Positions 32,071-44,235 of a DNA stretch of 64,000 nt are shown piece after piece; positions within the stretch are counted from its first letter, which is position 1; every line of letters begins with the position of its first letter. The notes under the pieces were generated by a model. It did not search any database. It was not told where the DNA came from and was given only the letters and a program-made list of their open reading frames with translations. The position numbers and the translations under genes were made by a program. The DNA comes from Pelobates cultripes (Eukaryota; Chordata; Amphibia; Anura; Pelobatidae). Location of the stretch: the NCBI GenBank assembly GCA_933207985.1, contig OW240916.1:263890705-263954704 (forward strand), read 5' to 3'.

Positions 32071-33310
32071 TCAGGCAGCCAAAGAGGCAGCACGACAAGG
32101 ATGGGAAGTGGACAGAAGAGTGGCCACAGATACATTACCCATTTACACTATGCAAACATTGCCTACAGATCTCAGGCTGCTGAAGGAACAACAAGCTGCC
32201 GCCACTCCTCAGGAGAAACAAAGTTGGAAGAACAAAGGAGCAATACTCCGTGATGAAGTTTACACCATTAATCTCAAGTTCTGCCTACCTAGAAGTATGT
32301 ACCCAGCGGTGGTCCAATGGGCCCATGGGCCAGCCCACCTGTCAAAACTCCTGATGAACTCACTGATTGACAAGTATTTTGAAGCACCAGGCATCACTAC
32401 CTTAACACAGAATTACTGCAAATCGTGTACTATATGTGCTAAATGCAATCCTGGAAAAGTCATAAAGACTGCACCTAATCATCTAGCCAAGCCACAATAC
32501 CCCTTCCAGAGGATTCAGATTGACCACATTCAGATGCCAAAGAGCGGACGTTATGAATATGCATTGGTTATAGTGGACATGTTTTCAGGATGGCCAGAGG
32601 CCTTCCCAGTGACTAATCTCACCGCGAGGACTACAGCCAAGTACCTTTTGACAGAAATTGTTTGCCGCTACGGGGTTCCAGAAGTAATTGAAAGTGACCA
32701 AGGGACCTCCTTCACTGCCTCGCTAACACGGGAAGTCTGGTCAGCACTGGGGGTGACCCTTGCATTCCACACACCATATCACCCACAGAGTAGTGGTAAG
32801 GTAGAGCGCATGAATGGCACTCTGAAAGCCAGAATGCTTAAAATGTCACAAGAAACTAACATGCCCTGGCCCGAGAGTCTCCCACTAGCGTTATTCAGTG
32901 TAAGGTACACTCCCAGAGGAAAATACAGTTTGTCACCTTATGAGATTTTGTTTGGTACAGCACCCAGGTTAGGTTGCTATTTTCCCCAACAGCTTCAGAT
33001 TCAGTCAGACGCTATGGTAGACTATGTGACTGCCCTCTCACATGCCTTGACCAAGATACATGCCCAAGTGTTTTCTTCTCTTCCAGATCCTGAGTCGAAT
33101 ACAGGTACACACAAGCTGCTTCCGGGTGATTGGGTTATGGTTAAGAAGTTCCTCAGAAAACACACCCTAGAACCAAGATTTGATGGTCCTTATCAAGTGC
33201 TCCTGATTACAGCAACGTCAGTTAAACTAGCTGGGAAAAGTTCCTGGATACACGCTTCACATTGCAAAAAAGTGCCTGCTCCAGAAGAAGCTGATCCTGT
33301 TGAAACATGA
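32051..33310 (+). pseudogene. pol: ERV Pol part 3: integrase
   Basis: A 419-residue frame whose first ~15 residues (LADQAAKEAA) are the end of RNase H, so the ATG is not a real start. An HHCC zinc-binding region follows (HGPAH ... CKSCTIC). The DD35E catalytic core reads D158 (IDHIQMP), D216 (ESDQGTSF) and E252 (SGKVERMNG), with exactly 35 residues between the last two. The C-terminal region has a GPY/F-like motif (LEPRFDGPYQVLL). It inserts viral DNA into the host genome. The integrase itself is intact, and its stop at 33310 overlaps the env ATG (33307) by four bases. Confidence 0.92.
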
Positions 33311-34245
33311 ATTTATTATGTGTCTTGTGTTTTCTTGTGTTGTTGCACTTTGCCTGGGCCCAGCAGGTGGCCATAACCAAAGATAATCACGTTTACACTT
33401 TCTGGTGCAACTCTTCTAATACTGATGTGGCCACATACACCTTTGATTACTGTGACATAGTTACTTGTACATTCCCGCAGACACAACATGCAGCCATATA
33501 CAAAGACATACCTAACAAAAAGGACCCATACATTTGTGTGACTGGAGGAGCCTGGGGACACCATTGTAGTTCATGGAAAGCTGCCGGGTGGAATACAGGT
33601 AGACCATGGGGCTACAGACCTCAGGTTGCACTAGACCGACTTGACAAAGACGGGAAGCCCCTACTTTCTAGAATGACTCTGAGTAAACCCACAGGGTCAA
33701 CTCCCATTAAACTTACCCTAAATATAGAGCACCCTAGTCCAAGGGACGCGGGGGAATATGTGATGGGGATGTACTGGAAGGGAGGTGGCTCACATAATGC
33801 ATTGGGGACGTTTTACCTACAAGACATGCTCACCTCCCCAGACTGGGTAGGGACCACTCACATCATCGTTAACCAATTAAAACCACATATTAAGACCCTA
33901 CATGACATGGTAGCTATAGCCAACCCCACCTTTGAAGACACTATGGCAGTGGAGACTGGTTTTTCAGACACTAATTTGTGGCTAGAATGGATGAGGTACA
34001 ATGCCAACTCACACAATAGAACTAATTGTTACGTGTGTGGAGGAGCCAGGCCCCATCTGGGCACAGTTCCTCTGAACTTACCTCCTGAAGTAGAGTCATG
34101 TGTTCTGAGTCTTTACACACAGTCCATCACCAACTCCTCAACATGTGAATCATGGAAGAGAATTTACCCGATCACTCATGGACATGTAAAACCACCTGAT
34201 GGAGTCACCATCTACCCAGGTAATTACACGTTACACAATATCTAA
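33307..34245 (+). pseudogene. env: ERV Env surface subunit (SU)
   Basis: A 312-residue frame starting with a hydrophobic signal peptide (MNLLCVLCFLVLLHFAWA). It carries several N-glycosylation sequons (NSSN, NRTN, NSST) and a CYVC motif at residues 241-244. A CxxC in SU is the gamma-type site that pairs covalently with the TM subunit. This subunit would bind the receptor, which is unknown. The frame stops at 34245, before the SU/TM cleavage site, which is in the next frame; the break lies between about 34199 and 34245. In a working provirus env would be translated from a spliced mRNA; splice sites were not assigned. Confidence 0.88.
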
Positions 34246-35221
34246 GAACACCGGTTTGTATCTGGGCAAATTCCCATCAGGATACTGCTCAACTTACCAT
34301 AATCCACCCATATCACTGCTAATGAATCACACAAAGACAATCGGTGATATCTACTGGTTATGTGGTGATAAACAATTGAGGTCCCAATTAACTAGGCAAT
34401 GGTGGGGGGAGTGTGCCCTAACTAAAGTCATAATGCCTATCCATATCATTCCAGATGGTGACCATAACACGTTAAACGTCACACATGTACACTCTAGAAC
34501 TAAACGAGAGACTCCTATCCGAGGGAGCTTCGACCCCCATGTGTATATTGATGCCATAAGTGTGCCAAGGGGGGTGCCTAACGAATTCAAGGCAAGAGAT
34601 GAAGTGGCTGCAGGATTTGAATCCCTAATTCCAATGATAACTGCTAATAAAAATGTCAATTGGATTAACTACATTTACTATAATCAACAGCGCTTTGTCA
34701 ACTACACTAGGGATGCCCTACAGGGCCTGGCAGAGCAACTGCAAGCCACTACCCCAATGACATTTCAGAACAGAATGGCCCTAGATATGATATTAGCTGA
34801 GAAAGGGGGTGTATGTAAAATCCTCCCTGAGACCATGACATGCTGCACATACATTCCAGACAACACTGGACCCAATGGTAAGGTGACTATGGCCATAGAA
34901 AAGCTAGATAGTCTTGCAGACGAGCTAAAGAAAAATTCAGGAGTCACTGACACTTGGGACAGATGGTTTGGATGGATGAATGGTTGGCAAAGGACCCTCT
35001 TCCAGGTGGGGACAGCTGTTCTCATAATGATCGTCATTTTCTTATTTTTGACCTGTTGCATATTCCCCTGCATACAGAACTACTTACAGAAAGCGGTAGA
35101 CAAGACTATAGATGGCGTGACCCCTACTTTCATACACCAAGACATCACAGACCTCGAAGATGATACTCCACATACACCCCTTCAATCACATCAGTTCAAA
35201 CAAACAACTGCTTTCCTGTAG
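34199..35221 (+). pseudogene. env: ERV Env: end of SU and transmembrane subunit (TM)
   Basis: A 340-residue frame; its ATG is internal. A furin-type site RTKR (residues 100-103) marks the SU/TM boundary. Downstream are a heptad-rich region (INYIYYNQQRFVNYTRDALQ), an immunosuppressive-like stretch (QNRMALDMILAEKGGVC) and a cysteine motif, C then eight residues then CC. The usual gamma-type motif is CX6CC. Then come TYIPDNT and a membrane anchor at about residues 268-292 (FQVGTAVLIMIVIFLFL), followed by a cytoplasmic tail. TM would drive membrane fusion. It is out of frame with SU in this copy. Confidence 0.88.
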
Positions 35222-35409
35222 GGACAGTATAGGGAAAGCGTCTGTCTTGGCAGGCGAGTCTCACGTGTGGAGATGTGGTGGACTAGCCACCGCGGGTTAC
35301 CCACGGAGTGAAGTGTTCGATGCTTGTTAAGACAGATGAGCTGCAGGCAGCTAGGGACATATTAGGGACAGTAGCAGTTGTTATGGTAAATAGCCATTTT
35401 AGGGGGGAC
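35222..35409 (+). other. ERV region between env and 3' LTR with polypurine tract
   Basis: A short non-coding stretch ends in AGGGGGGAC (35401-35409) directly before the 3' LTR. This is the plus-strand primer. No accessory gene is seen. Confidence 0.75.
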
Positions 35410-35919
35410 TGTTGTGGAAATAAGGTCTACACATATTTCCTAGTTAGTGAAAAATGTCTATTTACTCATTTCACGATATATATATATATAGCTAAGCACA
35501 CACGTTATAATCAAGATGGCTGCTGGAAGCTTCTAGCTCCTTCCCCCTCCCCCTTCCTTTCTCCCTTCTAACATCGACTAACTACCTCGTGCACCAAGAT
35601 GGCGCCGGGAAACCGTGGGAGACTCTCATGGCCCCGGTGACATCACCTACAGTAGGCAGAGCATTGAAGCAACCACTTAACACCTAACCAATTATTGATG
35701 TATTATTCCATGTTATCTCTGACAATGCTTATGATGTAATTTTGCTTTAAAAGGGACTTGCCGTCCCCTCTGAATAAACTTTCCTCAAGTTATTCAACAA
35801 CCTAGAACCTGTGTCTGGTGTGAATTACTTCAGGGAGCGTGCACGCATTGTTTCATTGATTTGGCCAGGGGCAGATACACAAAGAAATAATCAATACTTT
35901 AATTGATTTTTCCACTTCA
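35410..35919 (+). mobile_element. ERV 3' LTR
   Basis: 510 bp, nearly identical to the 5' LTR (23644-24151), with the same TATA-like and AATAAA boxes. It ends in CCACTTCA and is followed at once by an L2 fragment. Confidence 0.95.
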
Positions 35920-36080
35920 AGGAGGATAGGTAGATTGGAGCAGCATTATGTAGGTACTTGTAAGCAAGCACCAGAATCTTAAATTGAGCCCTATATCTAA
36001 CTGGAAGCCAATGTAGGGACTGACAGAGGGGGGAGGCGTGGGAGGTGCGGGCGGACGGGAAAATGAGCCTCCTGCTTCTA
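35920..36080 (-). pseudogene. L2 LINE fragment, minus strand
   Basis: About 160 bases closely match 50080-50220, part of the minus-strand L2 RT region (complement of ..GGCTTCCAGTTAGATATAGG..). It abuts the ERV 3' LTR directly. Confidence 0.75.
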
Positions 36081-37220
36081 TACTTTTTAGTTGCAGGTAG
36101 GTGAGTTTCTGGTGCTGGCTGCTGCTGATGGTGATGAGTCGGCCTGCAGTGCTCTTCCTCCTCCCTCTCCGTGTGCCCAGCCTGTGTGGTCAGTAGGCTG
36201 GGAAGAAGGGACAGTCACTTCCTCCTAGCATTGTCTGAAAATATTAAAGGGGCCCGGTCACACTGCCAAAGGGCTGCAGCACTGACTGGACCAGGTCCCT
36301 GTTCAGCAGAAATGTTTCCCAATACTATTACAACACCGGGAAACATTTTGCGGCACCCCTGTGTGCCAGTCACTGCGCCCTCTGGCATCACTGCACACAG
36401 TTTGGGAACCGCTGATATAACCTATTAGGGCAACACCTATAGATGTAGTGAGCACTAAAAACCATGATCATTTAAACAGGGAACTGGACTCTACACTCTA
36501 CATTGCAAACTTAAGAAGCTGCTTGATAGCGAAACGCGTCTTAGCACTTTTAATGTTACTGGATATTTTATATACTGCACTTTTATTGTTTTATAGTTGT
36601 TTGAGATTAATAAATATATTGTTTTATACTATTATATTTATAGCAGAATTTTGTATCCAGTTGTCAACACCCAGTCTATTGGTACAACCTATTTAAGTGA
36701 CATCAAGTCTTCTAACTTAGAGTCAAGGAATTAGAGGCTCTAATAAAGGTAAGCACATTTGCACTGTTTTTTTTCTATATATGATGGTAGCCATTTATAC
36801 TGCACTATTATTCTGTCTGTGCTTCTATTCGAGTGTAAGAACCCTGCAGGAAGATGGGTGTGGTGCTACTTGAAAGGCACAACAGCGCCTTTAGTGAGCC
36901 TTATTATTACTGGGCTCCAATCCATGTGAGTGAGATTCATTACTGTGTGTTTCATTCCTGTCTTTACACTGACCATCTGCACTATAAACTGTACTTTTTT
37001 TTTTGTTTGTTTATGTTTTATGTGACTTCCCATATTACACTTTCTTATAAGAGGGGAAGAAAACCCTATTTTGTTGAGCTCCACTTATTCTATAGATGTT
37101 GCACGTATATGTTATATGTTTTTTGAATTATTGTTAGGTGCAGTAAGGCGATCCCTACATTAGTGGATTGGGCTGCTGATATTTATCTATTTACACACTA
37201 CTCCTTTTGGCTCTTATTAG
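36081..37220. other. No gene seen; repeat fragments incl. GAAACGCGT core
   Basis: CACACAGTTTGGGAACCGCTGA at about 36395-36416 resembles a hAT-type terminal sequence, but the partner end was not found. GCGAAACGCGTC at about 36529-36540 belongs to the GAAACGCGT repeat group. The rest is AT-rich, without coding signal. Confidence 0.4.
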
Positions 37221-37221
37221 A

Positions 37222-37440
37222 TTTAAAGAATCACTAAAAATATTCCCCAAAAATTCACAGAACAGTAGATGGTGAAATGTAAACGCTTGGTGGCGTGGTT
37301 TGAAGCCACGCTTCCAAGTTTTCTAATTATTGAAATAAAGGGTTTTAGGAGAGGGGGTAGGAAACAGTGGGTAGGACTGAAAGGCACTCTAATATCCTCA
37401 ATAAGATGAAGTTGTTATAGTGCCTACAGTGTTCCTTTAA
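37222..37440. mobile_element. TTAA MITE, diverged
   Basis: TTTAAAGAATCACT at the left and CCTACAGTGTTCCTTTAA at the right resemble the ends of the better copies at 47346 and 54381. The internal AGATGAAGTTGTTATAGTGCC matches their conserved right part. Confidence 0.45.
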
Positions 37441-37449
37441 GCCATCTCA

Positions 37450-37590
37450 CTGATCTTTTATTATTTTTATTGGTATTTATATAGCGCCAGCATATGCCCT
37501 AGCGCTTTACAATATTATCGGAGGGGGAGATTTAACAATAAATGAGACAATTACAAAGACTTAAAGGAACAATAGGTTGAAGAGGACCCT
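37450..37590 (-). repeat. L2 3' tail fragment, minus strand
   Basis: TATTTATATAGCGCCAGCATAT..GCGCTTTACAATATTATCGG..ACCCTGCTC parallels the L2 3' UTR at 49660-49775 (TATTTATATAGCGCCATCACAT..GCGCTGTACAATGGGTGG..GCCCTGCTC). Confidence 0.65.
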
Positions 37591-38277
37591 GCTCAAATAC
37601 ACTTACAGTAATATATCTATAAATGCTGAAGCTGATTGTTCCCAGGTGTGCGTAAAGCAGAGAGCTCACTAATGCATCTTAATCAGCTGTCAGATGGCTG
37701 GGAATATGAAGTAAGTTGTATCTGCATTGTTTTTATCATTGAAGAAAGAGCTAAAATAAATCTGAAGAAAATCTTTACTGTTAAATGATTACATGGAAAA
37801 ATAGGTATGCATATAATTTGAATCTTTATTTTTTGTCAAAGCAAGCTCTGAATAGAATTTATGTTTTGTTCCTATTTCCTTTGTTAGCTATGCATCCTGT
37901 GATTGAAATAAATGGTGTGCATTACTTTCTGTTTAAGGAAATTAGAAATCCATATTCTCTCCACAGCAATCATTGGTGAAAAACAGCAGTTAGCTTGCAA
38001 AAAGCTGGAGGATGTTTCAATACGTCTGTTTTTGTGAAAAGCTAAGCCGAGGTTCATTTTCTCTATTTTATATGCTTTAAGATTTATTCACTAAACAGTG
38101 ATTATTTTGTGAATTAAAAACTGAAGAGAAATTGTTTTTATTTCCAAAATAGCTACACTGGCTTTGATTTTTCAACTCTCTTCTGTAGTTTACTGCTTAG
38201 ACAATATGCTGTTTATTTTGTTTGGTTTTTCCTTTCTTAATTTCATTAATTCAGAATTTTCTACTTTTAAATAGCAA
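37591..38277. other. No gene seen
   Basis: AT-rich DNA without recognisable coding or repeat content. Confidence 0.5.
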
Positions 38278-38281
38278 TTAA

Positions 38282-38398
38282 ATGGACTCTACAGAGCCAG
38301 GAATACAAATAATTACCATTGCAGGGTTGGGGAGACAGGGACATTGCACCCAGACCACTTTAATGAGATGAAGCGGTATGGGGGCCTACAGTGTCCCT
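38282..38398. mobile_element. TTAA MITE, short copy
   Basis: TTAA at 38278-38281 and 38399-38402 flank 117 bases. The ends are ATGGACTCTACAG and CCTACAGTGTCCCT, with the shared internal block CACCCAGACCACTTTAATGAGATGAAG.. near the right end, as in other copies. Confidence 0.6.
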
Positions 38399-38402
38399 TT
38401 AA

Positions 38403-40600
38403 CGCTCATTGCAGTGAAATTCTAGAGAGAGAGGATCTTGCAAAGTTATCCACTAAATAGGGAATTGAAGAGAAATCACATGGGAATTACAAATGTTAGC
38501 CCAAAACAGTTTATTTGGGGGGGAGGCAGGGGGAGGGGAGGCAATTCATCTAGTTCTCCATCTTAGTATAAAATTTGCAATGTGTTTCCTAATTCTCCCC
38601 AATTTCTGCTATAGTGAATAGCCCGGTCTACTTTCATCCTGGTATATTTCATTGCGTCAAAACGCTGTTTTCTTAGCATTTCTTACATCCTTGACCCATA
38701 TTTCCATGCACTACTACATCTGAAACCATAAAACTTTGATTGTAGCATTCTTTTTAGATGTAATCATAGCAGAAGTAACCACATCGTGACCAGTGGAGTC
38801 GCCCCGGGACTAGGGGCTTGGATTCGTTCAGCATCCCTGTACTAAGAGTGAAGGGAGGCCCCAAACTGGTAAATCCTGCCTAGAACCCTTTGGGATCCTA
38901 TCCTTCTCTGCATGGAATGCTCAGTAGTAAAAGGGTTAATTAACCGGGGTAAACATCAGCAGAGAGCTGAAATATGTTTTGTCCATTTCATAATCATTAT
39001 TTTGCATTCATGGCTCTAAATAAATATCACAGAATTGACTAAGTCAATAAACCTTACTTATCTTTGCTAAACTGATTTACACAGTGTTTAACAGCAGTCA
39101 TACAGTGTAAAAACATATTGTAATAATTATACAAAACAAATAATCGTCACAAGACTATTTAGAGTAAGAGTGCCCAAAAGGCAGATCTCCAGATTTTTTT
39201 TAAAAGTAAAATTTCCATTATGCTTTGAGAGTCTTCACAATAAAGAATTGCCGTCTGGGGATCTCTCCTTTCGGCATCTCCTCTTTTTAACTACATGCCC
39301 TGTGGTATGTCTGATATAGCCTTTTCTTGAATAAACTATAATTTGGGTTTCTCCTTTCAAAGACATCTTTGTCTAAGCCTACTGTAAAGTGGGACTGTCT
39401 CTTCTGTGGAAATTATGTCACTCAATAATATATTAAACATCAATTATAACTGTTAACCTTTTATCATGTGATAGTCCATTTTCTTTTAAATGTATGTTAA
39501 ATTATTTAGCAATTAACATAACAATTCGGTTCACTCTTGATTTAGTCCCCAATTGAAGAAGGAGAAACAGAAATATGGTTTATTTTCCTTCTTATTCACT
39601 ATGCTCACGGACAAAAAAGGGCTGAGCCTATAACATAGCGTTTAAAACCATTTTAAAATTCATCACAATAAAGACCCCAAAAATATGTTTTTTTGTGTGC
39701 AATAAAAGTAGTATAAAAGGATTGGAGGGGGGAATATTAACAAATAGGAGAAGAAGAGATGAAATGTATTTACAATTTTAAAACATTAATTCCACATGGT
39801 CTCTATCAAGATTTTGAGCTATGTCATTTTCTATAAGTCTGCACATTCAATTGTTTTTTTTTTCCTTTCCTCCAAATTGACATGCTTTTACATTTCAATT
39901 AATTTATAATGTAAAACGTTTTTACATTTTAACAATTTTATATTTTTTTATATTTAATATAAATAATTTTATTTTTAACATTTCAATTATTTTATAATGT
40001 AAAACGTTTTTACATTTTAACAATTTTATATTTAAAATAAATAATTTTATTTTTAACTAGTTGATAAATAATTTTTTATTTTTTTCTTCTCTTCTTCTCT
40101 CCCTTCTCTTGATCAGTTTGTATTAAACATTGCTTTTGAGCTTTAATCCCACTCCCCTCTATAATTAGAAAGATATTGTAAAATACGTCAGATTCAACTA
40201 CTTTTAAATGAATTTTTTGTTTTTTTCATCGGGCTATTAGATATGCACCCTTCCCCTTTTTCTCTCTCTTGTCTCTTTGTGGATTATGGGATACTAATTA
40301 AGATATCACCAATTGTACAAAATGTGCACGGTCACTTTAAAAGATTGTAAAGCTATCTATTAATCCCACATAATTTGCACTGTCACTTTAAAGGTTGTCA
40401 ATACATATTTATACTGTCACTTTAAAGAATATAATTTGTATTGCCATCTTTAAGATTGTTTAACTTATATTGTTAACTCAGATGATATAACTTATATTGT
40501 GATTCCAAAGAATGCTGAAATAATAATATTCTAACACTATATATTAAGTTTACATTTGATCTCTATCTTTATCCATTTAATATAATGAGCCTATACTCCA
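38403..40600. other. No gene seen; AT-rich
   Basis: A tandem duplication of about 90 bases at 39889-40062 carries the palindromic AATGTAAAACGTTTTTACATT in each unit. Between 40327 and 40450 the phrase CACTGTCACTTTAAA recurs three to four times at irregular spacing. No protein is recognisable. Confidence 0.5.
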
Positions 40601-40629
40601 TTGCATTATATATAGTATTTCTCATTATA

Positions 40630-41330
40630 TTTGTTCCTCTTTTCGCTCACGAAAAACGGCACGTGACCGGAATAAGATTAAGTACCAGGAGATAAAGAAG
40701 ATATGGAACGCATGAATGCGTTCCACTCGCGAATGCAGACTAGAGACTGAGGACACACACACCGGAATCAGGAAGTGACTTAGAGTGGAACGCACTATGC
40801 GTTCCACTCGCAACTGCACATAGAAACCCGGAAGTGACATCGGAACATCTCACGTGACCGGAAGCAGGACATGTATGCAAATCGATGAATGGAACGCAAT
40901 GCGTTCCATGAAGAAATTACCCACGAATTTCAATTTGTACAAGCATTTATAATGGACATGGACTTTGTTTAGAACTATAGAGCCAACTGAGGAAGCCACA
41001 TGAGGCGAAACGCGTATTGGCCATATTGATATTTTATCTTTCCATTGTTTTATATATTTTTTATGTTATAGTACCTAATAAATTTAGTTTTGATTATTCC
41101 ATCCACTGGATCCTCTGCAATTTATTGGGAACCAACTTCTATTGGACACACCAACCATCCACAGAAGGGTTTGGATCTCCCTGGAATAGATCCTGGAGCC
41201 ATCAATACCAGAGCCAGGTCCTATATTGGCTCTGATTTTGTGAGTGTTTTCTTGCACATGCTATTCTTAAATATTTATTGTTAAATTATCTGCACTATTT
41301 TGTGTACCTCTCTATCTCCACAGCATCATA
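40630..41330. repeat. Non-autonomous repeat with GAAACGCGT core
   Basis: Several short inverted repeats of GGAACGCA..TGCGTTCC lie at 40703-40910, with paired CACGTGACCGGAA phrases. They are followed by GAGGAAGCCACATGAGGCGAAACGCGTATTGG at 40989-41020. The same GGCGAAACGCGT core appears at 55288-55299 and, as GCGAAACGCGT, at 36529. The family is not identified. Confidence 0.5.
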
Positions 41331-42240
41331 TTGAGAAGAGAGGAAAAAGTATATGCTCCATCCATTGTGTTTGTATTGTATGTATTCTTTTGTGCTGGTA
41401 TAGGGGATACCACACGGGTGTTTTTGAGCATTACTGTCACTACTAGCTGTACCATTGATATTTGGTTTATAACAATGTTTGAATGGGAACCAAGATGGGG
41501 GGCTCAGTTTCAGGATAGAAGTAAATACAGAGATGTGGATTTATTCATTTAATTTTCTCTCTCAGATACTACAAAAAGCTATTTTTCAGCTATTTTGTCC
41601 CTTAAATTTGAAATTCTCTTGGAATTCACTTTAAATTCTCATTTTAGTGAATAACCCTATTAGTGTACCACTTTTTAGGAAGCATACTACCTTTTTATTT
41701 CTTGTCAATCTGTCTTTTATTTGAGGCAAGAAAGAAAACGGTACAGAATAAAAAAAAATAGGGAGTTATTGCAGATAATCACAAATCATATATGTTGTAA
41801 TAATGCTATAGAAAATAGACTCCACAGTAAATCAGACTCAGTTTTTTTGAAATAAACAATATTTAGAAGTTAACATTGGAGCATAAGCTAGGCCAGGCAA
41901 TGGCATGTCTAGCTAAGAGTCAATATAAAGGCTAACATTTTAATCTAATCATGAGAGAAATATACAGGTTATAGGATTACTGACTAGCTAGACATGAAGA
42001 ATAAGAATATGCAAAACAAGCATTAAAACCTTAGTTGGGTATAAATGAAAACAGTGCTTCATACACGATATGTACTCAGTGTAGACATATCAATGCACCA
42101 GTGCAGTAAACAGACCGACAGGGGTGCGTTAAGGTACTGCTATGCATGCATCTATAACACATTTGCGAAAAAGATCAATCAACTCTGAATACAAAATAGA
42201 AATGTTACAGCTGTAAGATAATAGAAAACAAAACAAAATG
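41331..42240. other. No gene seen
   Basis: AT-rich sequence; short frames do not match a family I recognise. Confidence 0.5.
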
Positions 42241-42259
42241 GAATAATAAAAAGAAAATG

Positions 42260-43165
42260 CAGAGGTGCTTCTTAACGCCTAGTCACTACGGAAGTAGTGA
42301 CCAGCAAATAGGGGATATAGGTAGGATTGATCTAAAGTTGGCCATGGCCCATAATGCTGGTATACATGAAAGTCACCCAATACCCATACTTCCGGTCCCC
42401 TCGGCCAAACAGAGTACCATGGCACCAGACCTGTCCAACCCTCCGGCTCCAGGCCTTAGGAAGAGCCCATTTATGATTCTTACAGCTACGGTATCTCTTG
42501 GTACCACTAGTAGGTTTTCCCTTGGTACCACTAGTAGGTGAGTTCTCTTGGTTGGTGTGGGATATAAGCATTAGGGTAAGTACCCTTGCAGCCCTTAACC
42601 TGAAAGTGTGGCAGCGGGTGAAAGCCACCCTTATATCTTGACAGGCGTCAGGAGATCAGGACAGTACATTCCCCTGTCATAGGCTTGAGATGGTAGACAC
42701 CATCCACCCAAGCCAGTTCCGGCTTGGTACGTTTGGTAACAGGAGGTGAGTTGTGCAACTGGCAGTCGCTCTGGGTCGTCTTCTTAGGTAAGCTTATACT
42801 GCTCTCCAATTTTTTCCAGAATGCATCAAAGATCCCATCTGGCTGCAACAGGATGGATTTCATTGGGTCCCGCTCGGCAGTGGTATGTGGAGTGTATGAC
42901 ACTTTGGTGGGCCTGGTGGGAGGTGGGCCCGAACCACCTCCACTCATGCCTACAAGATAATCGGTGGGGAAAATGGACGCCGTCAAATGTGGTGCAAGGT
43001 TATGCAGATTGATTCTGCCACAAATGGTATTGTTTTTTCATCATGTAGGTCGGTTAGTCTGCACAATTTGGAGAGCTTTGTCTGGAGCTCAACCCAAGTG
43101 CGACCACTCATCATGGCGGTTCTGCCCTGCACCGCCCCCCATACTGCCTTTTGAAATAAAAGCAC
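42260..43165 (-). pseudogene. Unidentified ORF remnants, minus strand
   Basis: Three consecutive minus-strand open pieces (43165-42983, 42986-42648, 42628-42332) have a protein-like composition. Examples are RTWVELQTKLSKLCRLTDLHDE and ERDPMKSILLQPDGIFDAFWKKLESS. Together they suggest one decayed coding sequence of about 270 residues, perhaps an ORF1 or gag of a retroelement. No diagnostic motif is present, so the identity is open. A 25-base tandem duplication with TTGGTACCACTAGTAGG lies at about 42489-42540. Confidence 0.3.
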
Positions 43166-44225
43166 TTTTATTTCTGTAAATATAAATGTATTTCAATGTG
43201 TGGATGTTTTAGAGACAATAATAAAAAATATACATACAAAGACTGCGTACAGTAATAATAACAATAACAAAGTTGTGATATTTCCCCTTTAAATTACTGC
43301 TTCCTATAATATTCTCAGATATTATGTTTCAATATACTGAAAGTGTTCCCCAAGAGAAATCTTTACGTGTGACGCATCAGAAATGTTATATTTACATAAA
43401 CATATGATAAGACTTGCACTCTTATCTCAGAGCTCACTTTTAGTTTCATCATTCTGTAAAATAAAATCTATCCTGAGCACATTTTGCATGTCCAGTCTCC
43501 TTGTTTAGTCTGTTCTGTTTCCTAAATGCCCTGCAGAACTGATAATATGGAATATACCAAAAACTTCTTAGAATGTTAATAATTTTATTCCATGGGCAAC
43601 ACTGCTGTCACTATCAGGCATCAAGGTCAGAGCATTCTGACTTGCAAGAGTATTGGTTAAACAAAACAAGAGAACGTTTTTTGGTATTTATTTGTACTTC
43701 ATTTGATACATTATATCCTTGGCATTCCAGAGCCATTACAAAGGACAATGCCTTTAGTTTTAATGTAGTTCATATTGGTGGTAATAAACGTGTTAGATCT
43801 ATAGCTCTTCCAAGGGATGAGAACAGCCATTGTTTTATAGCCAATAGTTACTGTTGGTAGGTACCTACATGTCATACAGTAACCAAATACCCAAATACCC
43901 CTAAAAACCAAAAAACAATAATTTCAGGTCATTATATATTTGTCCCAAGTGTCCCTATTTAGGAGGACACAGTCTCTATTTTGGATGCAAATACCTATTT
44001 CTGTCTTTTCTGTACTAATGTCCTTTTTTCTAGGAGCTCCATATTGTTGGTGTGTCTGAGTTTATAACAGAGCTCCATAGTAATAACACCCTCAGTGTCA
44101 ACAATAAATGTTATTAAAAACAGTCTGTGTAAATAAGATACATTGTTCTTGTAAATTACATTATATATTATATTTTATAATTATATTATCTATTGTTGTA
44201 AATTAGTTTATTTGTATACATTATT
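43166..44225. other. No gene seen
   Basis: A 95-codon open frame at 43573-43860 has no recognisable motif and is probably chance. Confidence 0.5.
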
Positions 44226-44235
44226 AGGGATGTGC

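Larger units (their letters stand above)
23644..35919 (+). mobile_element. Endogenous retrovirus, gamma/epsilon-like, defective
   Basis: A 12.3-kb provirus: 5' LTR, PBS, long leader with tandem stem-loops, gag, pol (protease, RT, extra segment, RNase H, integrase), env, polypurine tract, 3' LTR. The LTRs differ at only a few positions (a TA step in a TA run, CTCCTTCC/CTCCCTTC, GATT/GACT), so integration is fairly recent. At least four frame breaks lie in gag (about 27660), pol (about 31080-31280 and 32050-32070) and env (about 34200-34245), so this copy cannot make its full products. The bases outside the LTRs (..ATAC and AGGA..) do not match, so no target duplication is visible. Confidence 0.95.

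Noticed and set aside
23644..35919. Spumavirus identity suggested by the Lys PBS
   Set aside because: Gag has a CCHC knuckle and a myristoylation-type start, and Env/TM and Pol motifs are gamma/epsilon-like, unlike foamy viruses.
43573..43860. 95-codon open frame
   Set aside because: No recognisable motif and typical of chance frames in AT-rich DNA; a host exon cannot be excluded but is not supported.
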